Source of the DNA: Acidobacteria bacterium 37-71-11
GTDB taxonomy: Bacteria > Acidobacteriota > Thermoanaerobaculia > Thermoanaerobaculales > Thermoanaerobaculaceae
Direction: 5' to 3'
Assembly (NCBI GenBank): GCA_002279285.1
Contig: NCBR01000205.1
Location: 1-8,823, forward strand
DNA: 8,823 nucleotides
The notes below the pieces were generated by a model. That model made no database searches. It was not told the origin of the DNA and was given only the letters and a program-made list of their open reading frames with translations. The position numbers were made by a program, and so were the translations under genes. Below are positions 1 to 6,217 of this stretch, piece after piece. Each line of letters opens with the position of its first letter. The stretch's first letter is position 1.

Positions 1-1
1 A

Positions 2-685
2 ACCGTCTTCCTCTCGCCCCGGCTCGCCGGCGAGGACACGACGGCGCTCGACCGCGCGCTTGACGGCGTCGCCGCCACGAACCTCGTGGCGCGCTGGCGC
101 CTCGCCCCGGACGGCCTCGGCGAGGCGTTCGTGACGCTCGAGCTCGCCACCGCGCTCGCCGGCTACCTGCTCGGCGTCAACCCGTTCGACGAGCCCGACG
201 TGGTGCGCGCCAAGGACAAGGCGCGCGCCGCGCTCGCCGGCGGCCGCCTCGCCCCGCCGCCCGCGACCCCGGCGCCGCGGGTGGCGCTGGCCGAGCACCT
301 CCGCGGCGTCGGCGCGGACGACGCGGTCGCCCTGCTCGCCTACCTCCCCGAGCGGCCCGCCGTGGCTGCAGCGCTGGCGGCGCTGGCGCACGCACTGTCG
401 AACTCGCTGCGCGTCCCGGTCACCGCGGCGTTCGGCCCGCGCTACCTGCACTCGACCGGCCAGCTGCACAAGGGCGGTCCGGCGCGAATCGTGCCGGTCG
501 TGCTGACCGGCACCCCCCGCGCCGACCTCCCGATCCCCGGCCAAGCCCACACGCTCGGGCAGCTCCGGCTCGCCCAGGCGATCGGCGACATCGAGGCCCT
601 GGCGGAGGCTCGCCGCAAGGTGCTCCACCTGCACCTCGGCGCCGACCCGGCCGGCGCGCTTGCCGAGCTCGGCAAAGGCTGGTAG
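2..685 (+). CDS. Bifunctional transaldolase/phosphoglucose isomerase, C-terminal part (5' truncated by window edge)
   Basis: The frame is open from the first bases of the window to a TAG at 683-685, giving 227 visible residues with no real start. The protein resembles the C-terminal sugar isomerase (SIS-fold) domain of the Tal-Pgi fusion, which interconverts glucose-6-phosphate and fructose-6-phosphate in the cytoplasm and carries a transaldolase domain at its N-terminus. Family-like landmarks are the segment LATALAGYLLGVNPFDEPDV (about residues 48-67), where PGI-type enzymes place an 'INPFDQPDV' block, and GPRYLHSTGQLHKGGP (about 145-160), a near-invariant block of this clade, followed by DLPIPGQAHTLGQLRLAQAIGD. 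The GTG at 86 is only an internal valine codon, because the frame and the family similarity both continue upstream. A stand-alone PGI of the same clade is possible, since the N-terminal half is not visible. The gene is convergent with the glycosyltransferase at 927-2078. Confidence 0.82.
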   Translation, partial: TVFLSPRLAGEDTTALDRALDGVAATNLVARWRLAPDGLGEAFVTLELATALAGYLLGVNPFDEPDVVRAKDKARAALAGGRLAPPPATPAPRVALAEHLRGVGADDAVALLAYLPERPAVAAALAALAHALSNSLRVPVTAAFGPRYLHSTGQLHKGGPARIVPVVLTGTPRADLPIPGQAHTLGQLRLAQAIGDIEALAEARRKVLHLHLGADPAGALAELGKGW

Positions 686-708
686 CGGAGAGGCGAAGAC
701 ACAGAGGT

Positions 709-730
709 GCGCGGGCGAGGGCGCCCGCGC
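709..730. terminator. GC-rich 9-bp hairpin with 4-nt loop; REP-like palindrome or terminator stem
   Basis: GCGCGGGCG at 709-717 pairs perfectly with CGCCCGCGC at 722-730 around the loop AGGG. It starts 23 nt after the TAG of the isomerase gene, so it could stabilise or end that transcript, and on the other strand it could serve the convergent glycosyltransferase transcript. There is no T-tract on either side, so it is not a classical intrinsic terminator. A REP-like repeat unit explains it equally well. Confidence 0.45.
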
Positions 731-740
731 CACGGGGGAC

Positions 741-754
741 CGAGCTCTTGCTCG
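741..754. other. Small hairpin CGAGC-TCTT-GCTCG
   Basis: CGAGC (741-745) pairs with GCTCG (750-754) around a TCTT tetraloop, 10 nt after the larger hairpin at 709-730. The two stems in tandem make a two-hairpin unit within the inverted-repeat-bounded element. No U-tract follows. Confidence 0.4.
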
Positions 755-926
755 TGGAAGGCACCGATCGCGCGCCCGGCGGACGCAGCCCCCATTGGAA
801 CAGGGACGCGTCGTGCCTCTGTGTGGGGCGCGACCGCCGGGCGCGCTTCCTCCTGCCCTCCGAACCAGACGACCGCCCGCCCTCGTGGACACAGGCGCCT
901 ATCGCCTATTCCGGGCGAGCGACGGA

Positions 927-2078
927 TTACCCGGGATCCGGCTCGCCGAGGGCGGCGGCGGCGAGGCGCTCGCATGCCGCCGCGCGCGAGTACTCGCGCT
1001 CGACGGCGGCGCGCAGTGCCGAGCCGGCGGCCCGGGCCGCCGTGGGGTTGTCGAGCAGCTCGATCACCCGCGCGGCGAGCTCTTCCGGCTTCGTGGCCAG
1101 CGCGGTCCCGGCGGCGATCGCATCGAGTCCGCGCACCGCCTCGGGGGTGGCGACCAGCGCGCACGAAGCCTCGGCGGCCTCGAGTACCTTGTTCGACTGC
1201 CCGGTCCCGAAGCGCAGCGGGAACAGCGCCACCTTGACCCGCCGCAACAGGGCGGCGCGGTCTTCCATCGGCGAGACGACCGTGATCCCGTCGCGCCCGT
1301 GCCAGCCGCGGACCGCGGCGGGGGCGTCGGCGCCGGCGACGAGCAGCGTGGCCTCAGGCCTGTGCGCCCGGATCCGCGGCCAGATCTCTTCGCGCACGAG
1401 CCGGGCGGCGTCCCGGTTGGCGAAGTACGCGAGACGGCCCCAGAACCCGACATCGAAGTCGCGATCACCCGTCGCGGGTGGGTCCAGCTCGACGCCGTGG
1501 AAGATCGCCGCGGCCCGCTCCCCGAACGCCGCCCGTTCCGCCTCGGCCACCACCAGGGTCCGGTCGTAGCGACGCGCCGCGTCGCTCTCGAGAAGCCGGG
1601 TGCGCGCCGCCTCCCACCGCCACAGCCAGCGTGCCGGTCCGCGCGAGGCCGCCGCGCGCGCCTCGAGGTTCGCGGCGAGTGAGTCGACCGCGTCGAAAAC
1701 CATCCGCTCCGCCCGGATGTCGCGCACCACCCACGGGTCGAGACGGGCCAACAGGACGACCGCCGCGTCGAACGCGCCGGCCCCGTCCTGCGCCCGGGCC
1801 AGCGCACCACGCCAGTCGTACCCGGCGGCGAGCAGTGCCGTCGCCGGGAATCCCTCTGCCACCGCGCGCGCCGCCGCCACCGCCAGAGCGGTCAGCGACC
1901 GCCGGGCGGCGACGAACCTGAACGGGGGCGCGCCGCTCGGGACCACCCCGGGCGGCGCCACGAGCGTGACGCCGGCGCGCAGCGCGAGCGCCTGCAGCCA
2001 GGCGAGGGCCCGGATACGGTCGCCGGTGACGACCGGCCAGGGGAAGCGCGACGAGACCACGAGCACACGCCTAGCCAC
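927..2078 (-). CDS. Glycosyltransferase family 4-type protein (GT-B fold)
   Basis: A 383-residue protein that probably transfers a sugar from a nucleotide-sugar donor during surface polysaccharide or glycolipid assembly on the cytoplasmic side of the membrane; donor and acceptor cannot be read from the sequence. The N-terminal acceptor domain begins with VLVVSSRFPWPVVTGDRIRA (about residues 5-24) and contains FDAVDSLAANLEARA (128-142), similar to the 'VDSLS' region of the TIGR03087-like sugar transferases. The donor domain shows VGFWGRLAYFANRDAARLV (210-228), an LLVAGA strand (245-250), and FPLRFGTGQSNKVLEAAEASCALVATPEAVRGL (286-318), the usual nucleotide-sugar site of this clade. GTG at 2078 is chosen because MARRVLVVSSRFP then starts directly at the first beta-strand and GAGGGGAAAGGG lies just upstream; the longer open frame to 2147 would add an arginine-rich, unfolded-looking leader. 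The start overlaps the stop of the preceding gene by 8 nt (GTGGCTAG), indicating translational coupling. The stop is TAA at 929-927. Confidence 0.85.
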   Translation of the reverse strand: MARRVLVVSSRFPWPVVTGDRIRALAWLQALALRAGVTLVAPPGVVPSGAPPFRFVAARRSLTALAVAAARAVAEGFPATALLAAGYDWRGALARAQDGAGAFDAAVVLLARLDPWVVRDIRAERMVFDAVDSLAANLEARAAASRGPARWLWRWEAARTRLLESDAARRYDRTLVVAEAERAAFGERAAAIFHGVELDPPATGDRDFDVGFWGRLAYFANRDAARLVREEIWPRIRAHRPEATLLVAGADAPAAVRGWHGRDGITVVSPMEDRAALLRRVKVALFPLRFGTGQSNKVLEAAEASCALVATPEAVRGLDAIAAGTALATKPEELAARVIELLDNPTAARAAGSALRAAVEREYSRAAACERLAAAALGEPDPG

Positions 2079-3228
2079 GGCTCGCCCTTTCCCCTCTCGG
2101 CGCCGCACCGGCCGCCTGTCGCGCCAGCGCCTCGAGCGCCGCCGCATACCCGTCCCAGCTCCAGCCGCCTGCGGCCGCGGCCGCTCCCGTCCGCAGCCTC
2201 GCCCGCACTGCGCCGTCCGCGATCCTCACCAGCGCCGCGGCCAGCGCGCCCGCATCTCCCGGCGGCACGAGCAGTCCGCTGACGCCGTCCTCGACCACAT
2301 CGGCGAGCCCGCCCACCGCGCTCGCAACCAGGGGCAGTCCCGCCGCCAGGGCCTGCGCGGCCACCGCCGAGCCGGTCGCGCTGCGGTACGGGAGCACCAC
2401 GGCGTCGGCCGCGGCGAACCACGCCCCGGTCTCGGCCTCCGGCACCCAGCCGAGGCTCGCCACCACCCTCCCCGCGAGATCGGCCGCCCGCAGCCTGCGC
2501 TCCAGCGCCGCCCCGAGGCCGCCCCACGGCTCCCCGGCGAGTAGCACGGTCAGCGGCACCGAGCGGGGGATGTGCGCCACGGCATCGAGCAGCACCTCGA
2601 CGCCCTTGTACGACCGGATGAGCCCGAAGCTCAGCACCGCCACCGTCGCCGGGGCAAGGCCGAACCGCGCCCGCGCGGCGGCGCGGTCCGCGGCCGGGGG
2701 CGCGTCTCCCGGCAGCGGGTGCACCGAAAGAGGCGTCCCCGCGAAACGCTCCCCAAGAGCTTGCGCGACGCTGTGCGCGTGGCACATGAACGCCGCGCAC
2801 CGCCCGAGCACGGCATGTGCGGCGGCGCGCGAGGGCGCGCCGGCGCCGTGGTCGGCGGGGTTGTGGACGATCGCGACCACCGGGGCGATCCCGCGGCTCA
2901 GCAGGAACAGTTCGAGCGGCGCCCACGCCGCCGTCCAGTACGGCACCACCAACGCATCCGCCTTCAGCGCCCGCAGGCGGCGCGCGAGGCGGGGCCAGCT
3001 CCACGGCTCGAGGGCGCCGAACACTGCCTCGGCCGCCGCGAGGCGCGGGCAGGCGCCGGGGTCCGCGTCGTGGGCTCCGGGGTAGATGAACGCCGGGTAC
3101 TGGCGGGCCGGCACGCAAAACCCGGCCAGGTTACCGCGCGCTTCGAGCGCGGCCGCGAGCGCCGTGGTCGTCCTCGCGATCCCTCCGCGCAGCGGCCAGG
3201 ACGGCCCGACGAGAGCGAGCCTGATCAC
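2071..3228 (-). CDS. Glycosyltransferase family 4 protein (GT-B fold), first gene of a two-gene unit
   Basis: A 385-residue GT4-type enzyme, probably cytoplasmic and adding a sugar to a growing lipid-linked or surface glycan; substrates are unknown. The N-terminus LALVGPSWPLRGGIARTTTALAAAL (about 4-28) carries the glycine-rich acceptor-domain loop, and HNPADH (122-127) is a family-like element. The C-terminal domain has LSFGLIRSYKGVEVLLDAV (199-217, the R/K donor-phosphate site), LLAGEPWG (229-236) and LPYRSATGSAVAAQALAAGL (279-298), followed by VGGLADVVEDGVSGLLVPPGD. The usual E-x7-E pair is absent: the acidic positions fall in ATGSAVAAQ. That matches a known kind of divergent GT4 and need not mean loss of activity. 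GTG at 3228 is chosen because IRLALVGPSWPLRGG follows immediately, as in relatives; the in-frame extension to 3330 runs through promoter-like DNA and looks non-coding. No clear Shine-Dalgarno precedes it. It is divergent from the YbjN gene. Confidence 0.85.
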   Translation of the reverse strand: MIRLALVGPSWPLRGGIARTTTALAAALEARGNLAGFCVPARQYPAFIYPGAHDADPGACPRLAAAEAVFGALEPWSWPRLARRLRALKADALVVPYWTAAWAPLELFLLSRGIAPVVAIVHNPADHGAGAPSRAAAHAVLGRCAAFMCHAHSVAQALGERFAGTPLSVHPLPGDAPPAADRAAARARFGLAPATVAVLSFGLIRSYKGVEVLLDAVAHIPRSVPLTVLLAGEPWGGLGAALERRLRAADLAGRVVASLGWVPEAETGAWFAAADAVVLPYRSATGSAVAAQALAAGLPLVASAVGGLADVVEDGVSGLLVPPGDAGALAAALVRIADGAVRARLRTGAAAAAGGWSWDGYAAALEALARQAAGAAPRGERASRG

Positions 3229-3261
3229 GGCGCGAGAGTAGCATCCCCGCGGCCGCCCACC

Positions 3262-3284
3262 CCGCGCGGGCCACTCCGCGCGGG
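3262..3284. repeat. Two direct copies of palindromic CCGCGCGGG, possible operator
   Basis: CCGCGCGGG occurs at 3262-3270 and 3276-3284, offset by 14 bp. The first lies in a perfect 10-bp palindrome (CCCGCGCGGG, 3261-3270). The pair ends 2 bp before the TTGACA box at 3287 and sits between two divergently transcribed genes, where a regulator could act on both. In DNA this GC-rich the match may be chance. Confidence 0.3.
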
Positions 3285-3286
3285 GG

Positions 3287-3315
3287 TTGACACCGTGATG
3301 GCCCCAGTCCAACCT
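3287..3315 (+). promoter_or_regulatory. Candidate sigma70-type promoter for the YbjN-family gene
   Basis: A perfect -35 hexamer TTGACA lies at 3287-3292. At the normal 17-bp spacing the -10 position (3310-3315, CAACCT) matches the consensus poorly, so only the -35 box is convincing. Initiation from here would leave a leader of about 25 nt that includes the strong ribosome binding site at 3338. An activator could compensate for the weak -10. Confidence 0.35.
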
Positions 3316-3337
3316 AGGCGGGTTCCGCATCCCGGCC

Positions 3338-3342
3338 GGAGG
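3338..3342 (+). promoter_or_regulatory. Shine-Dalgarno GGAGG that fixes the YbjN start
   Basis: GGAGG ends 5 nt before the GTG at 3348. A second in-frame GTG at 3342 would overlap this site, so 3348 is the more likely start. Confidence 0.7.
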
Positions 3343-3347
3343 TGAGA

Positions 3348-3800
3348 GTGTCGTCGCTCTTCGAGACCATCGTGCGCTACTTCGAGCAGGACGGTTGGGA
3401 GTTCACCCGCTTGCCCGGCCACCAGGCCGTCGAGATGGGCGCCGCGGGCGAGCACGGCAACTACCGCCTGATCGCCGTCGTGGAGGCCGATCACCCGATC
3501 GTGCGCTTCCTCACGTTCGTCGAGGGGAAGGTCCCGGAGGCCAGGCGCCGCGAGGTGATGGAGTTCCTCACCCGCGCGAACTACGGCCTCCTGCTCGGGA
3601 GCTTCGAGTTCGACGTCAGTGACGGCGAGGTCCGCTTCAAGTGCTCGGCGGACCTCGAGGACGCGGAACTTACCCACGCCCAGTTCTCCAACCTCCTGCT
3701 CATCGGCCTGACGGTGATGGACCGCTACTTCCCGGGCCTGCAGCGCGTGATCCAGGGGACCGCCGACCCCGCCGCGGCGATCGCCGAAGCCGAGGCGTAG
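3348..3800 (+). CDS. YbjN domain-containing protein
   Basis: A 150-residue acidic, soluble protein of the YbjN family, a fold related to type III secretion chaperones. Family members have been linked to stress and motility phenotypes, but no biochemical activity is established, and the role here is unknown. The match is strong over the C-terminal two-thirds: REVMEFLTRANYGLLLGSFEFDVSDGEVRFK (about 68-98) corresponds to the family's 'EFLNRANYGLKIGNFELDxxDGEVRYK' block, and TVMDRYFPGLQRVIQGTADPAAAIAEAEA (122-150) to the 'DRYLPGIxxVI' C-terminus. There is no signal peptide or membrane segment, so it should be cytoplasmic. The start is GTG at 3348, placed by GGAGG five bases upstream. The gene diverges from the GT4 pair and converges with the GT2 gene, whose stop codon begins 17 nt beyond its own. 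Confidence 0.88.
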   Translation: MSSLFETIVRYFEQDGWEFTRLPGHQAVEMGAAGEHGNYRLIAVVEADHPIVRFLTFVEGKVPEARRREVMEFLTRANYGLLLGSFEFDVSDGEVRFKCSADLEDAELTHAQFSNLLLIGLTVMDRYFPGLQRVIQGTADPAAAIAEAEA

Positions 3801-3814
3801 CGCCCTGACCCGCC

Positions 3815-3829
3815 CGTCACGCCGTGACG
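3815..3829. terminator. Short inverted repeat at the convergent YbjN/GT2 gene junction
   Basis: CGTCAC (3815-3820) and GTGACG (3824-3829) pair around the loop GCC. The repeat overlaps the TGA stop of the GT2 gene (minus strand, 3817-3819) and lies 15 nt past the YbjN stop. Sitting exactly between two convergent genes, it may help end or insulate both transcripts, but the stem is short and has no T-run. Confidence 0.3.
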
Positions 3830-4782
3830 CCCGTCGCGGGGCGCCGTTCCGCCGGTCCGAACCCGACGGTCTCCCCGACGAGGTAGAGCGGCCGGCCGCG
3901 AACGTCGTCGAAGACGCGCCCGACGTACTCGCCGAGAAGGCCGATGGCGATCAGCTGCAGCCCGCCGAGCAGGGCGAGGCCTGCGATCGCGACCCACAGC
4001 CACGGCAGCGGCGAACCCGCGGCCTTCACCGCCATCGTCGTCACGAGCGCCACCGCGGCGAGTCCGGCGACGGCGACCCCGACCCAGGTCGCGAGCTGCA
4101 GCGGGAGGTAGGAGAACGAGGTGATGCCGTCGCTCGCGAGGCGGAGCATCTTGCGCAACGGATACTTGGTCTCCCCCGCATGCCGCGGCGCCCGTACGTA
4201 CGGCACGCCGACCTGGCGGAACCCCAGCCACGAGACCATGCCCCGGGTGAAACGGTGGTGCTCGGAGAACCTGCGGAACGCCGCCACCGCCTTGCGGCTC
4301 ATCAGGCGGAAGTCACCGGTGTCCACGGGGATCTCCACGTTGGTGATGGCGTGCAGTACGCGGTAGAACGCGGCCGCGGTCACGAGCTTGAACGCGGTCT
4401 CGCCGTGCCGCTTCGCGCGCACCGCGTAGACGACGTCGTACCCCTCGCGCCAGCGCGCCACCAGCTCGGGGATCAGCTCCGGCGGGTCCTGAAGGTCGGC
4501 GTCCATGATGACCACGGCTTCGCCGTCGACGTGGTCGAGACCGGCCGTGAACGCCATCTGGTGACCGAAGTTGCGGGAGAACGAGAGGCCCTTGACGCGG
4601 GCGTCCCGCGCCGCCAGGTCCCTGATCAGCTCCCACGTGCGGTCGTGGGAGCCGTCGTCCACCAGCACGACCTCGTACGACGCGACGGTGGCTCCGAGCA
4701 CCTCGGTCAGCCTGCGGTACAGCTCGGGCACGCTTTCCTGCTCGTCATAGATCGGGACCACGACCGACAGTTCGACGCTCAC
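3817..4782 (-). CDS. GT2 family polyprenyl-phosphate sugar transferase (DPM synthase/GtrB-like), membrane-anchored
   Basis: A 321-residue inverting GT-A enzyme that should move a hexose from a nucleotide-sugar onto polyprenyl (undecaprenyl) phosphate at the cytoplasmic face of the inner membrane, giving a lipid-linked donor for enzymes on the outer face. The catalytic domain shows LSVVVPIYDEQESVPELYRR (about 5-24), VDDGS (41-45), SRNFGHQMAFTAGLD (69-83), the metal-binding MDADLQDPPE (93-102), DTGDFRLMSR (154-163), RFTRGMVSWLGF (177-188) and ETKYPLRKML (204-213). Two C-terminal transmembrane helices (about 229-252 and 262-284) follow, with GEYVGRVFDDVRGRPLY after the second, as in GtrB/YkcC/CsbB-type proteins. 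The start GTG at 4782 is preceded by AAGGAAGG with a 6-nt gap; the open frame continues far upstream only as a shadow of the next gene. It is the last gene of a three-gene operon, 26 nt after the TIGR03663 gene. The sugar is unknown: glucose, mannose and GlcNAc transferases share these motifs. Confidence 0.92.
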   Translation of the reverse strand: MSVELSVVVPIYDEQESVPELYRRLTEVLGATVASYEVVLVDDGSHDRTWELIRDLAARDARVKGLSFSRNFGHQMAFTAGLDHVDGEAVVIMDADLQDPPELIPELVARWREGYDVVYAVRAKRHGETAFKLVTAAAFYRVLHAITNVEIPVDTGDFRLMSRKAVAAFRRFSEHHRFTRGMVSWLGFRQVGVPYVRAPRHAGETKYPLRKMLRLASDGITSFSYLPLQLATWVGVAVAGLAAVALVTTMAVKAAGSPLPWLWVAIAGLALLGGLQLIAIGLLGEYVGRVFDDVRGRPLYLVGETVGFGPAERRPATGVTA

Positions 4783-4788
4783 GTTCCG

Positions 4789-4796
4789 CCTTCCTT
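4789..4796 (-). promoter_or_regulatory. Strong Shine-Dalgarno AAGGAAGG of the GT2 gene
   Basis: On the minus strand AAGGAAGG lies 6 nt before the GTG at 4782, inside the 26-nt gap to the preceding gene. It decides the GT2 start within a frame that stays open for another 370 codons upstream. Confidence 0.7.
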
Positions 4797-4808
4797 TGCG
4801 CCAGCGCG

Positions 4809-6206
4809 CTATTTCTGCTTCGCCTCGAACACGAGGACGTCCGTCGCGCCGATCGGGGACCACGCCAGCCGCGTGAAGAACCAGCGCACGACCGCCGCCG
4901 GCGTCATCCCGGCCACATCCTCCACCCACCACGCCACCGGGATCCTCTTCCACTGCCACGACAGCGGCCAGCTCCCCTCCCCGTCCACCGCGGCCACGAC
5001 GCCCTCCGGGTGGGTGGCCGCCAGGGCCCGCCCCTCGTTGGCCAGGGCTTTCTCCTCGGGGGTGGTCTGCACGTACACGATGAGTTCCGCGTGGGGGTTC
5101 GAGGTGGTGATCGCCGGGTACAGGAAACTGGACGCCAGCGCGCTCCAGCCCGTAGCCAGGAGGCCGGTGATCGCGAGCGAGCGCGACCACCAGCGCCCGC
5201 GCGGCGAAAACGTGCGCGCGAGCTGCGCGCCGGCGAGCGGGATGAACGGCAACACCTGGTGCACGAGCAGCCACGGGGTCTTCTCGCCGAGGTAGGCGTA
5301 CATCGCAATCGACGAGAACCCCCACGCCAGGCAAAACACCTCCAAGCGCTTGAGGCGCCGACGCCGCCGCACCGCCCAGGCCAGCGCCGCGACGATCGGC
5401 AGGAACTCGTAGAGCGCCAAGCGCGGCAGGTAGTAGAACCACGGGCCGCCGACGCGCTGCACCTCGTGCTGCTTGTACCAGTAGGTGATCGCCTTGACCG
5501 GGAACATCCAGTCCCCGGGGTGCATGAAGAACACCGTGAACAACGTCACGGTGATGGCGAAGAACCACAGGATCGCGGTCCCCACCGCGACGCGGTACCT
5601 GTCGATCCACGCAAACGCCTTGCGGATGCTGACCCAGACCCCTTCCCGCAGAGCCACCACGTACGCGCTGAACCCGACCAGGGGCAACGTGACGTAGATC
5701 GTCTCCTTCATGACGGCGTGGCCGGCGGCGGCGGCGCCGATCCATGGGATCACTCTCCACCCCTTCCGCCGCACGCGCAGGAACAGGACGAACGCCAGCG
5801 CGGTGAAGAAGGCCACGGGCACGTCCTCCCTGGCGAACCGCGAGTAGTACAGGAGAACGGGCGAGATCGCGAGCAGCAGACCGGTCCACCACGCCGCGCC
5901 GGGCCCGAGCCGCCGGCGCAGCGCGAGCGGGAGCGCGACCAGCGCGACGCCGGCCAGCGCCGGGTACAGGCGCCCCACCAGCGTGCTCACGCCGAGGATC
6001 GCGAACAGGGGCGCCATCACGTAGTAGATGAGCGGGCCGTGGTACGTGGGGTCGTACTCGTAGGTGCCCTGCGTCATGAGGTTGTAGGCGAAGTCGCAGT
6101 GGATCGCCTCGTCGTGGTGGGGCGGCCGCGCGCCGAGCGCCCAGAGCCGCAGTACGAGTGCGAAGCCGATCAGCGCCGTCCAGGCCAGGCGCTCCCTGCG
6201 CCCCAT
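4809..6206 (-). CDS. TIGR03663 family integral membrane protein (flippase activity-associated Agl23-like, GT-C/PMT-like)
   Basis: A 465-residue polytopic inner-membrane protein. TIGR03663 members resemble dolichyl-phosphate-mannose-protein mannosyltransferases (PF02366) at the N-terminus and are described as co-occurring with the DUF2298/Chlor_Arch_YYY family; the archaeal namesake Agl23 is tied to lipid-linked oligosaccharide flipping. Exact activity in bacteria is not established. The hallmarks are visible: a first hydrophobic helix (about 8-24), then PPHHDEAIH with the invariant DE at 32-33 in the first outer loop, YHGP at 55-58 and Arg79. Next come SRFAREDVP (122-130), HAVMKET (163-169), the loop FFMHPGDWMFPVKAITYWYKQHE, and GGPWFYYLPRLALYEFLP. 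About ten hydrophobic segments can be seen, and the C-terminal roughly 100 residues form a soluble domain ending in DVLVFEAKQK. ATG at 6206 is chosen because AGGGGG lies 5 nt upstream and the first helix follows; the open frame to 6392 only overlaps the upstream gene. It follows the DUF2298 gene by 11 nt. Confidence 0.88.
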   Translation of the reverse strand: MGRRERLAWTALIGFALVLRLWALGARPPHHDEAIHCDFAYNLMTQGTYEYDPTYHGPLIYYVMAPLFAILGVSTLVGRLYPALAGVALVALPLALRRRLGPGAAWWTGLLLAISPVLLYYSRFAREDVPVAFFTALAFVLFLRVRRKGWRVIPWIGAAAAGHAVMKETIYVTLPLVGFSAYVVALREGVWVSIRKAFAWIDRYRVAVGTAILWFFAITVTLFTVFFMHPGDWMFPVKAITYWYKQHEVQRVGGPWFYYLPRLALYEFLPIVAALAWAVRRRRRLKRLEVFCLAWGFSSIAMYAYLGEKTPWLLVHQVLPFIPLAGAQLARTFSPRGRWWSRSLAITGLLATGWSALASSFLYPAITTSNPHAELIVYVQTTPEEKALANEGRALAATHPEGVVAAVDGEGSWPLSWQWKRIPVAWWVEDVAGMTPAAVVRWFFTRLAWSPIGATDVLVFEAKQK

Positions 6207-6211
6207 CGCCG

Positions 6212-6217
6212 CCCCCT
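6212..6217 (-). promoter_or_regulatory. Shine-Dalgarno AGGGGG of the TIGR03663 gene
   Basis: On the minus strand AGGGGG fills most of the 11-nt gap between the DUF2298 stop (6218) and the ATG at 6206, with 5-nt spacing. It supports this start over the longer open frame and points to a co-translated pair. Confidence 0.65.

Larger units (their letters stand above)
699..824. repeat. Intergenic element bounded by 9-bp inverted repeats, with internal hairpins
   Basis: The convergent intergenic region contains ACACAGAGG at 699-707 and its exact reverse complement CCTCTGTGT at 816-824. Two hairpins lie between them, at 709-730 and 741-754. No convincing protein is encoded between 686 and 926 on either strand. 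The arrangement looks like a small non-coding dispersed repeat (REP-like or degenerate MITE), but one copy in one window cannot prove mobility, and no target-site duplication is evident. Confidence 0.4.

Noticed and set aside
686..926. Possible tRNA, small RNA gene or CRISPR in the convergent gap.
   Set aside because: No cloverleaf, no TTCGAAT-type T-arm and no regularly spaced repeats were seen; only hairpins and one inverted repeat pair.
660..1682. A 340-codon plus-strand open frame running through the intergenic region into the GT4 gene.
   Set aside because: It has no recognisable domain, has shadow-like composition, and lies opposite the GT4 gene over most of its length.
1892..3118. A 408-codon minus-strand open frame overlapping both GT4 genes.
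   Set aside because: It is an out-of-frame shadow dominated by Arg, Gly and Ala; the true frames carry GT4 motifs.
3225..3677. A minus-strand open frame antisense to the YbjN gene.
   Set aside because: The plus-strand YbjN match is strong, and the antisense frame shows no family.
3817..5892. A 691-codon open frame on the minus strand extending far upstream of the GT2 gene.
   Set aside because: Only the last 321 codons encode the GT2; the upstream part is an arginine/glycine-rich alternative frame of the TIGR03663 gene, and a strong Shine-Dalgarno sets the start at 4782.
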